Below, piece after piece: positions 1-9,300 of a DNA stretch of 64,000 nt (the first letter of the stretch is position 1; every line of letters starts with the position of its first letter). The notes under the pieces were generated by a model. It saw only the letters and a list, made by a program, of their open reading frames with translations, searched no databases and was not told the DNA's origin. Position numbers and translations under genes: made by a program. Source of the DNA: Myxococcales bacterium (lineage in GTDB: Bacteria > Myxococcota_A > Polyangia > Polyangiales > Polyangiaceae); the NCBI GenBank assembly GCA_016191785.1, contig JACPVJ010000196.1, positions 32,053 through 96,052 on the forward strand, given 5' to 3'.

Positions 1-1
1 C

Positions 2-514
2 CTTCGTGCCTGGCTGCCTCTCCTCTTGGCGGGCGGCCTCGCCCGCCTGGGCGTGGTCTCGCTGGGCGAGAGCTTCGGGTTCTTGTCGTCCACCCCCGCA
101 CTGGTGCTGTTCGCGGTCGCGACCGTGGTCGAGATCGTCGCCGACAAGATCCCCGCGGTCGATCACGTGCTGGACGTGATCTCCACCGTGGTGCGCCCCG
201 CCGCGGGCGCCCTGCTGGCGGCCTCGGCGCTGTACCAGGTGAACGACCCGCTGATCGCGGCGGTGATCGGCATCTGTGTCGGCGCGCCGGTGGCCCTGGG
301 TCCGCACGCGGCCAAGTCGGCGCTACGCGCGGCGTCGTCCGCCACCACCGCCGGCTTTGCGAACCCGATCGTCAGCTTCATCGAAGACGGCGTGGCCCTC
401 GCGCTCTTCGTCCTGGCGGTGGTGGTGCCGGTCGTGTCGCTGCTCTTGGTGGTGATGGTGGCGTGGTGGGTGATCCGACGCCGGCGGCGCAAGCTGGCGG
501 TCGCGCCGGCGTGA
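2..514 (+). CDS. DUF4126 family membrane protein, 5' end cut by window edge
   Basis: The frame is open to the left edge, so the gene begins upstream; 170 codons are visible. The first visible residues read LRAWLPLLLAGGLARLG, a stretch typical of the N-terminal part of DUF4126 proteins. Hydrophobic segments follow around VLFAVATVVEIVADKI, a central Gly/Ala-rich membrane region, and a C-terminal helix ending in a stop-transfer-like RRRRRK cluster. The family is a small polytopic inner-membrane protein of unknown function. A TTG at position 26 could serve as an internal start, but the residues before it fit the family, so I treat the gene as truncated by the window. The stop lies 1 bp from the stop of the convergent gene on the other strand. 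Confidence 0.8.
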   Translation, partial: LRAWLPLLLAGGLARLGVVSLGESFGFLSSTPALVLFAVATVVEIVADKIPAVDHVLDVISTVVRPAAGALLAASALYQVNDPLIAAVIGICVGAPVALGPHAAKSALRAASSATTAGFANPIVSFIEDGVALALFVLAVVVPVVSLLLVVMVAWWVIRRRRRKLAVAPA

Positions 515-515
515 G

Positions 516-782
516 TCACTCGGGGAACGTCTCCCACAGCCCGACCGCGCGCCGCCGCCGCGCCTTGGCCACCAAGAAGGCGTCGAGCGCGACGAGGGCC
601 GACACGATGTAGCCCACGCCGCACGAGGCAATCACCAGCGCCATGATCAGCAGGCCCTTGGCCGCCTGACCCAAGATCACGTGACCGAGGCCAGGCGCCA
701 GCACGCTGACGATGATCGCCAGAACGTCGGTCCCGTCGAGCTCGCCGGGGGTCGAGAGGGTGGGTGAGGGGAGGGCGTCCAT
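516..782 (-). CDS. Small two-helix membrane protein
   Basis: This 88-residue protein has two hydrophobic helices joined around PGLGHVILGQAAKGLL, resembling the small TM2-like or signal-peptidase-linked membrane proteins that carry a PGxGHxxxGxxxKG turn. The ATG at 782 is preferred over a start 18 codons upstream because AAGGAAG lies about 9 nt before it. The N-terminal 20 residues are Pro/Ser/Thr-rich and the C terminus is basic and probably cytoplasmic. It lies 77 bp downstream of a large surface-protein gene on the same strand. No function can be assigned. Confidence 0.55.
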   Translation of the reverse strand: MDALPSPTLSTPGELDGTDVLAIIVSVLAPGLGHVILGQAAKGLLIMALVIASCGVGYIVSALVALDAFLVAKARRRRAVGLWETFPE

Positions 783-859
783 TTTCCCGAATGCTTCCTT
801 TCGTCGCGACCCGAAGCGGGCGCGGTCAGAGAGCATTCGGGGCGGGGACGGGTCTTATT

Positions 860-3800
860 TCAGGCGGCGCGCCGGCGCCGCAGCGCGGCGAATGCCACGG
901 CCAAGAGCCAGCCTGCGTGGGTCGGGTCGCTCTTGGCGGGCACGCGACAGCCGCAGCCCCCGTCATCTCCGCCGCCGTCAGCCTTCTTGCCGGCGCCGCC
1001 TCCCGATGAGGTACCACCTGCCGACGCGCCGCCGGACGAGCCGCCCGCGGCACCGCTGCCGCCGGCGCCGCTGCTCCCGCCGACGCCCGAGTCGATCCCG
1101 CCGTCTGCCGACACGCACGCGTTGCCCTGGCACGTGTAGCCGGGGGCACAGTCCGACCCCGACGCGCACTGCTGCTGGCAGGCGCCGCCAACGCATTTGT
1201 ATGGCACGCAGGACTCGCTCTGGCCGTTCGGTTGCAGCACTGTGGTCGCGTCCTTGCAGGTTGCAGAGGTGACTGCGCACTTGCCGGTGTTGGTGTCGCA
1301 CTTCGCGCCCTGCGCGCAGTCGGTGTCCGACGCGCAGGTCGATGCGCAGACACCCGTCGCCGCCTTGCAGGCGTAGGGCAAGCAGTTCTGCGTCGGGAGC
1401 AGCGAGCAGAGCCCGGCGCCGTCGCAGGTTCCGGCCGGTTGCGACACGTCGCCGCTACAGCTCGCGTCCTTGCACGCCGTGCCCGCTGCGGGGTAGGCGC
1501 AAGCGCTCTTGTTCGCGCCGTCGCAGGCGCCCTTGCACTTGTCGCCGGTCGTGCCCGAGCAATCGGTCCGGGTGCCGCGCGGCTTGCCCGCCACGGGCTT
1601 GCACTGCCCGAGGCTCCCGGTCTCGGCGCAGGCCTCGCACTGACCGTTGCAGGGCGCATCGCAGCACACCTGATCGACGCAGAAGCTCGACTTGCAGGCG
1701 TTCGCTACCGTGCACGTCTTCCCGTTGTCGATCTTGGGGATGCACACCCCGTTCGAGCAGTAGTTGTCGGTCACGCAGTCGCTATCGGCCGTGCAAGGGC
1801 TTGCGCATGCGGAGCCTTTGCACACGTACGGCGAGCAGTTAGCGTTGTTCTGATCGGTGCAGAGGCCCGCGCCGTTGCACACCTTGCCCGAGACAGAGCC
1901 GTTGACGCAGGTGGTGGGGCCGCAGCTGGTCCCTGCCGCGCCCTTGGCGCACTCACCGGGGGTCCCAGAGCACGAGGCTTGGTCGCCGCACGGGTCGCTG
2001 CCGGTGACGCACTGGTTGCCCGGGTTGGCCCCCTTCTTGGCCGCGCCGCACTTGCCGTTGTTGGCCAGGCTGCCGTCTTCCTTGTTGCCCGCGGCGCAGG
2101 CCATGCACTTGCCGGTACAGGTCCCGTCGCAGCACACGCCGTCGGCGCACAGGTTCGAGGCGCACACGGAGGCGCTCGCGCACGGCTGCCCGAGTGGCTC
2201 CTTGGGTATGCAAGAGCCGCCCTTGCAGTAGTTCCCGGGAGAGCAGTTGGCGTCGGAGCCGCAGCTCTGGGGGCAGCTGGCTGCACCGCCGCAGAGATAC
2301 GCGCCGCACTGACCTGCCGAGCCCGTGCCGAGGACCGTGCACTTTCCGTTCTGGGTGGCCCCGAGCGCAGCTGAACACACGTCGCAGCCGTTGCCGCATG
2401 TCGAGTCACAGCAGTAGCTGTCGACGCAGTGCCCGTTCAGGCAGTCGCCGTTCGCGCTGCAACCCTGACCGTCGTCCTTCTTGCAGTTGCCGGCGCTGTC
2501 ACAGCTGTTGACCCCACCGCACGCGGTCCCGTCTTTGCCGCTCGTGATCAGCGTGGTGCAAGTTCCCGCGGTGTTGGCGCATGACCGGCACGGCGTGGTG
2601 CAGGCATCAGCGCAGCAATAGCCGTCGACGCAGTTGTTGCTGGCGCAATCCGTCGCCAAGGTGCAGGTCTGCCCGTTCTTCTTCTTGCAATCCGCGCCCG
2701 CGCTGCACGTGCTCGTGCCCTGGCACTGGGCGCCATCGTCCTGGTTCGTGACCAAGGTGGTGCAAGTCCCCGCGGTGTTGGCGCATGACCGGCACGGCGT
2801 GGCGCAGGCGTCTGCGCAGCAATAGCCGTCGACGCAGTTGTTGCTGGCGCAATCCGTCGCCAAGGTGCAGGTCTGCCCGTTCTTCTTCTTGCAGGCGCCA
2901 CTCGCGCTGCATGTGTTCGCGCCGGTGCAGGTGTCGGTGTCGTCGGCGCTGACCACCGAGGTGCACTTCCCAACCGAATAGAAAGTCCCCGCTTGTCCCA
3001 AGTCACAGCGCTGGCACACGCCACAGCTCGGCGTGAGACAACACACGCCGTCGACGCAATTGCCCGTGTCGCAGGTGGTGCCGTTCGAGCAGGCGTCTCC
3101 GCGCACTATCATCGCCCAGGTGTCCTTGGGGTCGGCGGGGTCCGGGGACACCGTGTCGCCCGAGTACATCACGAAGCGCTTGTTCGCCGGCTCGAACACC
3201 AGGGGCGTCGAGCTGCGCGCGGTCGGCGCGGCGGCCGAGCCCGCCTGTTGGATCTCCGCCCACGCGGAGCCATCCCATTGCCAGAGCTCTTTCGACGGGC
3301 TCGCGCCGGGCTTGCCGCCGAAGAGCAACACCTTCTTGCGAACGCTGTCGTAGCCCATGCCGGAGCCGGTGCGCTGGCCCAGACCCGCGGGCGTGGTCGC
3401 GGGCTCGAACTTGTCGGTGCTGCTGTTGTAGAGCACCGTGATGTCAGCCATGCCGCCCGAGGCGGTTCCACCGTAGATCACCGTTCGCGCATTTTGCGCG
3501 TCGTAGGCCATCCCATGCATCGTGCGGGCCGTGGGCGCCGTGCACCCCGAGCCGCAGCGCTTCGACCACTTGGCGGTCGTGCCGTTCCACTCCCAGATCT
3601 CGCTATTGTACCCCGAGCCCGGGTTGCCACCGAACAAGAGCACGCGCTGCAGCGCCGAGTCGTACGCCATCGCGTGCCCATAGCGAGCAGACGGCTTGTC
3701 GACGCCTGCTGTGCACGACCCGGCACACTTCTGGGTCCAAGAGCCCGAAGCGTAGATCCACGTCTCGTCGATCGGGCTCCCGTTGTAGCCGCCGAACAGG

Positions 3801-4792
3801 ACCGTCTCGCCGCGAGCTGCGTCGTGGGCCATCGCGTGGTAGCGACGCCCCCCGCTCGGGCTCGACGCCACGGACCAGGTAGAGCCGCTGAGGGTCCAGG
3901 CGTCGGCCAAATACGCGACGCCCCCCACGACATCCGTGCCTCCCGTCACCAGCGTCACGCCCGTCGCGGCGTGGTGGGCCATCGCGTGCCCGTACCGGCC
4001 CGGAGGCGGCGAAGTTCCGTTGAGCAGGGTCCACTCGGCGTTTTCGTACGCCGGGTCGAGCACGATCGGGTACTCGAGCCCCGTGCGATCGAGCTCGACC
4101 ACCAGACGGTCGCCCACGACGCTCAAGCGCGCATCGCGCCGCTTGCCCCGAGCATCGAGGGCGAAGGGCCGGTGGATGCGCAGTGCCGGCATGCCGGCGT
4201 CGTCCAAGAACAGCACTGCGCCGTCCGGTTGCTCGGCCACGTTGGAGATGCCGGCAGGCAGCTCGATGCGCCAACTGAAGCGGGTGGGAGCCGCGTCGCT
4301 CTCGAGCACGAACAGCTCTTCGAAGCGCTGAGCGGTAGCGGCGACCACCAGGTGCGTGGACGGATGCGCGTCCGCGTAGAACAGGCGGCCATCGATCAGC
4401 TCGGCTTCGCGGCCGGCCGCGCCTTCACGCCAGAAGCGGATCGCATGGCGAGCGCTCGGGCTCGGGCCCACCTCGAAGGCGAGCTCCGCCCGGTGCCCGA
4501 CTCTTGCGGCGACCCGCGCGGTGCTCGCTCCGACGCCGCGATGCCCCGGCGAAACGAAGGCTTCGCCAGCGGGTTGCAGCCCGTTGAGCGACTCCGTGAA
4601 GAAGCGATCGAGCACTCTGTCGGCCCGCGCCACGGCGATGGCCGTCTCGAGGCCGAGCGGCGCTCGCACGCCGCCGCCATCGGGGCTCGCCACGAGCGGC
4701 CCAGTCTCGGGCGCCACCTCGCTGCACGCCGTCGACCCGAGAATCAGCAAGGCCCCCGCCCACGCCACCAGACGCCACACGTGCGATCCCAT
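860..4792 (-). CDS. Kelch-repeat, cysteine-rich lipoprotein with MYXO-CTERM-type tail
   Basis: The protein has 1310 residues. It starts with a lipoprotein signal (Cys-23 after LGSTA), then a beta-rich N-terminal module ending in YPIVLDP. About six kelch-type repeats follow, roughly residues 265-560, with motifs such as HAMAYDS and VLLFGG. A region rich in CVDGVCC-type clusters spans about residues 565-1215, followed by a Gly/Ser/Ala-rich linker. The tail has the order GCGCR, hydrophobic helix, RRRR. That order is the hallmark of MYXO-CTERM sorting signals, which a myxosortase is thought to process at the myxobacterial surface. Role inferred: a surface-displayed adhesion or sensing protein. 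The ATG at 4792 follows a GAGGCGGAG ribosome-binding region. A 68-residue module is duplicated inside the Cys-rich part. Confidence 0.85.
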   Translation of the reverse strand: MGSHVWRLVAWAGALLILGSTACSEVAPETGPLVASPDGGGVRAPLGLETAIAVARADRVLDRFFTESLNGLQPAGEAFVSPGHRGVGASTARVAARVGHRAELAFEVGPSPSARHAIRFWREGAAGREAELIDGRLFYADAHPSTHLVVAATAQRFEELFVLESDAAPTRFSWRIELPAGISNVAEQPDGAVLFLDDAGMPALRIHRPFALDARGKRRDARLSVVGDRLVVELDRTGLEYPIVLDPAYENAEWTLLNGTSPPPGRYGHAMAHHAATGVTLVTGGTDVVGGVAYLADAWTLSGSTWSVASSPSGGRRYHAMAHDAARGETVLFGGYNGSPIDETWIYASGSWTQKCAGSCTAGVDKPSARYGHAMAYDSALQRVLLFGGNPGSGYNSEIWEWNGTTAKWSKRCGSGCTAPTARTMHGMAYDAQNARTVIYGGTASGGMADITVLYNSSTDKFEPATTPAGLGQRTGSGMGYDSVRKKVLLFGGKPGASPSKELWQWDGSAWAEIQQAGSAAAPTARSSTPLVFEPANKRFVMYSGDTVSPDPADPKDTWAMIVRGDACSNGTTCDTGNCVDGVCCLTPSCGVCQRCDLGQAGTFYSVGKCTSVVSADDTDTCTGANTCSASGACKKKNGQTCTLATDCASNNCVDGYCCADACATPCRSCANTAGTCTTLVTNQDDGAQCQGTSTCSAGADCKKKNGQTCTLATDCASNNCVDGYCCADACTTPCRSCANTAGTCTTLITSGKDGTACGGVNSCDSAGNCKKDDGQGCSANGDCLNGHCVDSYCCDSTCGNGCDVCSAALGATQNGKCTVLGTGSAGQCGAYLCGGAASCPQSCGSDANCSPGNYCKGGSCIPKEPLGQPCASASVCASNLCADGVCCDGTCTGKCMACAAGNKEDGSLANNGKCGAAKKGANPGNQCVTGSDPCGDQASCSGTPGECAKGAAGTSCGPTTCVNGSVSGKVCNGAGLCTDQNNANCSPYVCKGSACASPCTADSDCVTDNYCSNGVCIPKIDNGKTCTVANACKSSFCVDQVCCDAPCNGQCEACAETGSLGQCKPVAGKPRGTRTDCSGTTGDKCKGACDGANKSACAYPAAGTACKDASCSGDVSQPAGTCDGAGLCSLLPTQNCLPYACKAATGVCASTCASDTDCAQGAKCDTNTGKCAVTSATCKDATTVLQPNGQSESCVPYKCVGGACQQQCASGSDCAPGYTCQGNACVSADGGIDSGVGGSSGAGGSGAAGGSSGGASAGGTSSGGGAGKKADGGGDDGGCGCRVPAKSDPTHAGWLLAVAFAALRRRRAA
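2553..2689 (-). repeat. Intragenic direct repeat, copy A (partner 2757-2893)
   Basis: This 137-bp segment matches 2757-2893 almost base for base at an offset of 204 bp, exactly 68 codons. Both copies encode the same Cys-rich module, recognisable by NNCVDGYCCADAC and PCRSCANTAGTC. Differences are confined to a few positions, for example around the third codons of the ADACxTP segment. It looks like a recent in-frame tandem duplication. Confidence 0.85.
2757..2893 (-). repeat. Intragenic direct repeat, copy B (partner 2553-2689)
   Basis: This is the second copy of the 137-bp module inside the kelch/Cys-rich gene. The 204-bp period keeps the reading frame, so copy number can change without disrupting the protein. 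Confidence 0.85.
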
Positions 4793-5019
4793 CTCCGCCT
4801 CACCCTTCCGTTCGAGCCGCCCCTAGCCCGTGCAGTCTAGGCGCGAGCGGTCGGCTTCGGCAACGTGGGACTCGCGAGACTCGCGAGACCCCTCGAGATT
4901 GACTCCGAACGTGCCGTCTGACGATGATGCCGCCCGACCCAGGGGCGGCAGCGACGAGCAGCGAGCGCTGGTTCCTCTCGGGCCATTCCCCGCACTCGCT
5001 CGATTTCCGGAGGCTCCCC
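4793..5019. promoter_or_regulatory. Divergent intergenic region with tandem GACTCGCGA
   Basis: These 227 bp separate the kelch gene (leftward) from the subtilase gene (rightward), so promoters for both probably lie here. The visible structure is two tandem copies of GACTCGCGA at 4869-4877 and 4878-4886, followed by another GAC. Each copy contains the palindrome TCGCGA, so the spacing could suit a dimeric regulator. CCGGAGG at 5007-5013 is the ribosome-binding site for the subtilase. No convincing -35/-10 pair was identified. Confidence 0.35.
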
Positions 5020-7767
5020 ATGGCGAATTTCCCCAGCACGCTGACTCACGGATCTGGTCGTCCCCTCGAGCTCGACTCGACGCGGCTCTTGCTCTCGTTC
5101 GATCCCCCCGGTCGTCCGGCGAACTTCGAGAAGGTGCTGGCGCACGCCGGGCTGCTCCTCGAGGACGCCCCGGTAGAAGGGAAACCCAAGGCCCGCGTCA
5201 ACCAGACTCCCAGGTTCTGCTTCGTGCGCTCCAAGAACGGCGAGCCCGTGCCGCGCAACGCACCCGCGGACTTGATGGCCGCGCTGGGGAATGCGCCCGC
5301 GCGGAAGCCTCGACTGAAGTGGGTGGGCCCGGTCTACCGCTTCGTCGGAAACCCGACGGACGCCGGCTTGCTCGGCGTGGTGATCGACAGTCTGCGGCTG
5401 ACGCCCACGGCGCCGGTCAAAGACGATCCGAATGGCAAGCTCTCCAAGCTCTTGAAGAAGCTCGCCCTCGAACCCAACGCCAAGCTGTCGAAGGCGATCG
5501 CGCCGACGCGCTTCGTCGAGGCGACGAATCTCGGCAACAGACACGCCATTGCCGCGGCAGCCGAGCTCTCCGAGGCGCTCGCCGGCACCTTCAGCGCGCA
5601 TCCGGTCTGCATCCCCCTGCGCTCGCCGGAGTGCGCGACGCCGAGCAGCGAGTCGCAATGGCCCCAGTGGAACATGATCCGGATCGGTGCGGAGGCGGCC
5701 TGGGATCGGACCAAGGGCTCGACGTCGGTGTGCGTGTGCGTCGTCGACAAGGGCGTACAGCGAGCTCATGAGGAGCTCAATCGGGCAAGCAGCTACGGCC
5801 ACGACGCGGGGACGGGAGTCGATCACGGCGGCTACATCACCACCGGTACCCAGGACGTCTCCGACAACACGACCTCGGCGCACGGCACGGGCGTGGCCAG
5901 CGTCACCTCCGGCGCTTGGGACTCGGGGGGGGTCGCGGGCCTGGCTGGCGACGCCGCCCTGCTGGCGCTGGCCGTCCCCAACTGGCTCGACACCGAGGTC
6001 GAGGCCGCCATCAAGCGTGCCTTCGACGGAACCAAACCGCCGACCGCCGCTACGGTCGCGCTCGACCAACGAGTACTGCTCTTGCCCTTCGTGCACGACC
6101 TGTTCGCCATCGGGCCGATCAAGGACGCCGTCGAGACCGCGCTGAACAGCGGGCTGACCGTCGTCTGCGCCAGCGGTGACGACGCGGACACGAGCACCTA
6201 CCCCGCAGACGGATCTCACCCCCGCGCCATCGTGTGCGGCGCCAGCGACGACGTCGACGCGCGGTACAACTCGAAGTTCCCCTCGTTCCTCAGCCTGGTC
6301 GCGCCGGGAAAGGACATTCCCGTGGCCGTTCCGGGACCTGGGCTCGGCGCGACCACCTACGGCCTTCTCCAAGGCAGCTCTTGCGGCGCAGCGCACGTCG
6401 CGGGCGCCGTCGCGCTGGTGCTCAGTCGCTCGGCCGCCGGACTCGCCAGCTACCCGTTCGGATCGACCAACCCCGAGAAGCTCAAGAGCGTGATCGAGCG
6501 GACGGCCCAGAAGGTCGGGACGGGGTACGGTTCGGAGATCAACCCGCGGACGCCGGAGCTTGGCTTCGGGCGCCTGCGCGCCGATTGGGCGGTCGACCTC
6601 GCCGATGTGATGATCAAAGACGATCCGGCGGACCGCGGCGTCGAGCCGTCCACCGGAGTGTTCTGGCGCGATTCGGCCGTGGTCATCCGCCAGACAGCCG
6701 AGTCCCAAGCGATCGTCGAGGCCAGCTTCGACACTTGGCATGCCGACCCCATGCAGTCCACGCGCATCTACGCCAGCACCAGCGGAGCGTCGTGCTACGC
6801 GTACGTGCGCGTGCAGAACCTGGGCCCGGCCAGCGCCGAGAACGTGCGCGTGCGCGCGGTGGGTGCGGCCTGCGCAACGGGCTTCATGTATCCGACGGAC
6901 TGGAACGCCGCCGACGACGTCAACCACTTCGTGATGTCGCCCAACCCGTGGCCGGGTGATCCTGCCGCGGTCGGTGACGAATACGTGGTCGGGAGCCTGG
7001 CGGCGGGGGCAGCGAAGATCGTGCGCTTCGAGATCACCAAGGCCAAGGCCGACAAGGGTCTCGCCTGGCCGGGTTCGCACGTGTGTGGCCTGGCGAAGGT
7101 CACCGCGAACAACGACCACGCCTTCAACATGTTCGCACCTGCCGTGCCGGTGTCGAGCGAGCAGGCGCGGCGCAACAACCTCTGCCAGCGCAACCTGCAC
7201 GTGGTCACGGCCGCCAGCCCTTGGTTCTTCCCGTTCCTGGCCGGCAACGTCGTGGACGAGGACGAGACCATGGAGCTGGTGATCGAAGCCAAGTCGCTTC
7301 CGTCCGGAACGCTCATGCGCCTCGCCCTCGACGAGCCCGAGCGGGCCGCGCCCAATCTGGACCTGTCCGCACTGTCCCGATCGCCGCGCGCCGCCGCCGC
7401 CCCGCGCGCGGGCCACGCCAGCCTCACGCTGCTCGATCGCGCCCGCGTGGCCATCGGTTGCGGTGACACCATCGGGATCGCGACGTTGCCGCCGGGCACG
7501 CAATTCGACTGCTCGGGCGGTGCCCGCGGCGACGTGCGCGTGACCGGAGGCAGCGTGATCACGTCCGGTGGCAAGCGCTTGGTCGAGACACGAGGCGCGC
7601 ACACTCGGGTGCGACTCCCGAAGGCGCCGGGCAGTGTCCTGCCACTCTATCTCGAGATCCCGGTCCCCGCCGGGGTGAAGAAGACGGATCGCTTCTTGGT
7701 GGACGTCATTCAGAAGAACGCGGCCGGCCAGGTCGTCGGGGGCGTGAGTCTCTACCTAGTTCCCTGA
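5020..7767 (+). CDS. Subtilase-family (S8) serine peptidase
   Basis: The protein has 915 residues from the ATG at 5020, chosen because GGAGG ends 6 nt upstream; an in-frame ATG at 4924 would add 32 residues without such a site. The catalytic triad is visible as Asp-243 (VVDKGV), His-288 (AHGTGVASV) and Ser-454 (QGSSCGAAHVAG). The residue normally serving as the oxyanion-hole Asn is Asp-387 (ASGDD). About 215 residues precede the catalytic domain and may act as a propeptide. Residues from about 560 to the end form a beta-rich tail. There is no obvious signal peptide, so export is uncertain. It lies between cysteine-rich surface-protein genes, so a role in processing or degrading extracellular protein is plausible but inferred. 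Its stop is 10 bp from the stop of the convergent gene. Confidence 0.88.
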   Translation: MANFPSTLTHGSGRPLELDSTRLLLSFDPPGRPANFEKVLAHAGLLLEDAPVEGKPKARVNQTPRFCFVRSKNGEPVPRNAPADLMAALGNAPARKPRLKWVGPVYRFVGNPTDAGLLGVVIDSLRLTPTAPVKDDPNGKLSKLLKKLALEPNAKLSKAIAPTRFVEATNLGNRHAIAAAAELSEALAGTFSAHPVCIPLRSPECATPSSESQWPQWNMIRIGAEAAWDRTKGSTSVCVCVVDKGVQRAHEELNRASSYGHDAGTGVDHGGYITTGTQDVSDNTTSAHGTGVASVTSGAWDSGGVAGLAGDAALLALAVPNWLDTEVEAAIKRAFDGTKPPTAATVALDQRVLLLPFVHDLFAIGPIKDAVETALNSGLTVVCASGDDADTSTYPADGSHPRAIVCGASDDVDARYNSKFPSFLSLVAPGKDIPVAVPGPGLGATTYGLLQGSSCGAAHVAGAVALVLSRSAAGLASYPFGSTNPEKLKSVIERTAQKVGTGYGSEINPRTPELGFGRLRADWAVDLADVMIKDDPADRGVEPSTGVFWRDSAVVIRQTAESQAIVEASFDTWHADPMQSTRIYASTSGASCYAYVRVQNLGPASAENVRVRAVGAACATGFMYPTDWNAADDVNHFVMSPNPWPGDPAAVGDEYVVGSLAAGAAKIVRFEITKAKADKGLAWPGSHVCGLAKVTANNDHAFNMFAPAVPVSSEQARRNNLCQRNLHVVTAASPWFFPFLAGNVVDEDETMELVIEAKSLPSGTLMRLALDEPERAAPNLDLSALSRSPRAAAAPRAGHASLTLLDRARVAIGCGDTIGIATLPPGTQFDCSGGARGDVRVTGGSVITSGGKRLVETRGAHTRVRLPKAPGSVLPLYLEIPVPAGVKKTDRFLVDVIQKNAAGQVVGGVSLYLVP

Positions 7768-7777
7768 CCCCCGCACG

Positions 7778-9190
7778 TCACCGTGAGCGCCGTCGGCGCG
7801 CCGTTGCCACGAGCGCCAAGAGCGCGAGCGCGGCGAGTCCGTTCTCGCGCTTGGGCGCCGTGCGACAGCCACACCCGGCGTCGTCACTCGAACCGTCGCC
7901 GCCGCCCGACTTGCCACCCGTGGCAGTCGCGCCGCCGGAGCTGCTGGCTCCGCCGCCACCCCCCGCGCCGCCGGCCGACCCGTCGGCGTCGGCCACGCAG
8001 CTCGCCCCCTGGCATGCGTACCCGAACGCGCAGTCCGCGCCGGTGGTGCACTGCTGCTGGCACTTGCCTGCCTTGCAGACGTACGGCGTGCAGCTCTCGG
8101 TCTGGCCGTTGGGCAGCTGCACCGTGGTCGGGTCGAGGCACTTCGCCGTCGAGATGGCGCACTTGCCGGTGTTGCCGTCACAGGTCGCGCCCTGCGCGCA
8201 GTCCGCGCTGCTCGCACAGCCCTTTCGACAGAGCCCGTTCGTGGCGTCGCAGCCGTAGGGTGAGCAGGCCGAGGTCTGGCCGGCCGCGCACGCCCCGGTG
8301 CCGTCGCAGGTCGCGGCCGAGGTCGAGACGTCTCCGGTGCAGCTGGCCGCGCCGCAGCTGGTCGCGTTGCCAGGATAGCTGCACTTGTCGCCGTTGCCCG
8401 CGCAGCTGCCCTTGCACGCACCGCTGCCGGCGCAGTCCTGGCGCGGCGGCAGCGGCGTTCCGGTCACGAACGCGCACGTCCCGACCTTGCCCGCCAGGTT
8501 GCAGGCCTGACACTGGCCCGAGCAGTTGCTGTCGCAGCACACCCCGTCGGTGCAGTTGCCCGAGTCGCACTCGAGCTTGTCCTTGCACGGCGTGCCGTTG
8601 GCGCGCTTGGGCTTGCACACGCCCAGCTCGCAGCGGTTCGGCGGCTGGCAGTCCGTGTCGTTCGCACACGGGAACGCGCACGAGCCGTTCTTGCACACGT
8701 AGGGCGCGCACGGCTTTCCGGCCGGCGCGTTCTCGAAGTAGCAGACGCCCGCACCCGAGCAGATCGCGCCTTTGGCGCTCATCACGTTGCAGCTGTTGCC
8801 CGCGCCTGCGTCGGTGGCGCATGCAGCGCCCTGGGGAGTGAGCGCGCACGCGCCCTTGCCGTCGCAGGCCCCCGTCTTCCCGCAGGTGCCCGCAGGGTCT
8901 GCGGCGCAGTCGTCGTGGGGGTCGAGCCCGTCGAGCGCCGCGCCGCACGTGCCGCTGCCGGTGAGCGACTGCTTCTTCTCGGCAGCGCAGGCCTGGCACG
9001 TGCCCTTGCAGTCGGTGGTGCAGCACACGCCGTCGACGCAGAAGCCCGAGTCACACTCGCTGCCGGCGGTGCACGCTTGCCCCGCCGCCTTCGCGGCGCC
9101 AGTCGCGGTGCGGATGGGCTCCGGGCCGTCGTCGGGACCGGAGCAGGCGGCAGCAACGATCGCGATCGGGATCAGGAGCCAACGGGTCAT
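7778..9190 (-). CDS. Cysteine-rich lipoprotein with MYXO-CTERM-type tail
   Basis: The 470-residue protein has a lipobox at Cys-16 (VAAAC). It continues directly into cysteine-rich modules (CVDGVCC, CCDSNCSGQCQAC, CAPYVCKNGSC) that fill residues 35-410. A short Gly/Ser linker leads to a tail with GCGCR, a hydrophobic helix and ARRRRSR. It matches the C-terminal two-thirds of its larger neighbours but lacks their propeller or kelch part, so it is the minimal member of the local family. It is divergent from the FG-GAP paralogue, with about 110 bp between the two starts. Confidence 0.85.
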   Translation of the reverse strand: MTRWLLIPIAIVAAACSGPDDGPEPIRTATGAAKAAGQACTAGSECDSGFCVDGVCCTTDCKGTCQACAAEKKQSLTGSGTCGAALDGLDPHDDCAADPAGTCGKTGACDGKGACALTPQGAACATDAGAGNSCNVMSAKGAICSGAGVCYFENAPAGKPCAPYVCKNGSCAFPCANDTDCQPPNRCELGVCKPKRANGTPCKDKLECDSGNCTDGVCCDSNCSGQCQACNLAGKVGTCAFVTGTPLPPRQDCAGSGACKGSCAGNGDKCSYPGNATSCGAASCTGDVSTSAATCDGTGACAAGQTSACSPYGCDATNGLCRKGCASSADCAQGATCDGNTGKCAISTAKCLDPTTVQLPNGQTESCTPYVCKAGKCQQQCTTGADCAFGYACQGASCVADADGSAGGAGGGGGASSSGGATATGGKSGGGDGSSDDAGCGCRTAPKRENGLAALALLALVATARRRRSR

Positions 9191-9300
9191 GGGATGTCCA
9201 AGAGGTTGCCACGACGAGGCGGCCGGGCGCCATGGCGGGTGCGCCCGAGCGGTTCCCTCGGCCTATCCGAATGGGTAACATGTCGGCTCGAGGTGACCGG

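Noticed and set aside
8..540. Gene start at the TTG at position 26 for the DUF4126 protein
   Set aside because: Family-like residues (LRAWLPL) precede it in frame to the edge, so the gene most likely starts outside the window.
4837..7602. A 921-codon open frame opposite the subtilase
   Set aside because: The + strand carries the catalytic triad and a ribosome-binding site; the antisense frame has no recognisable sequence.
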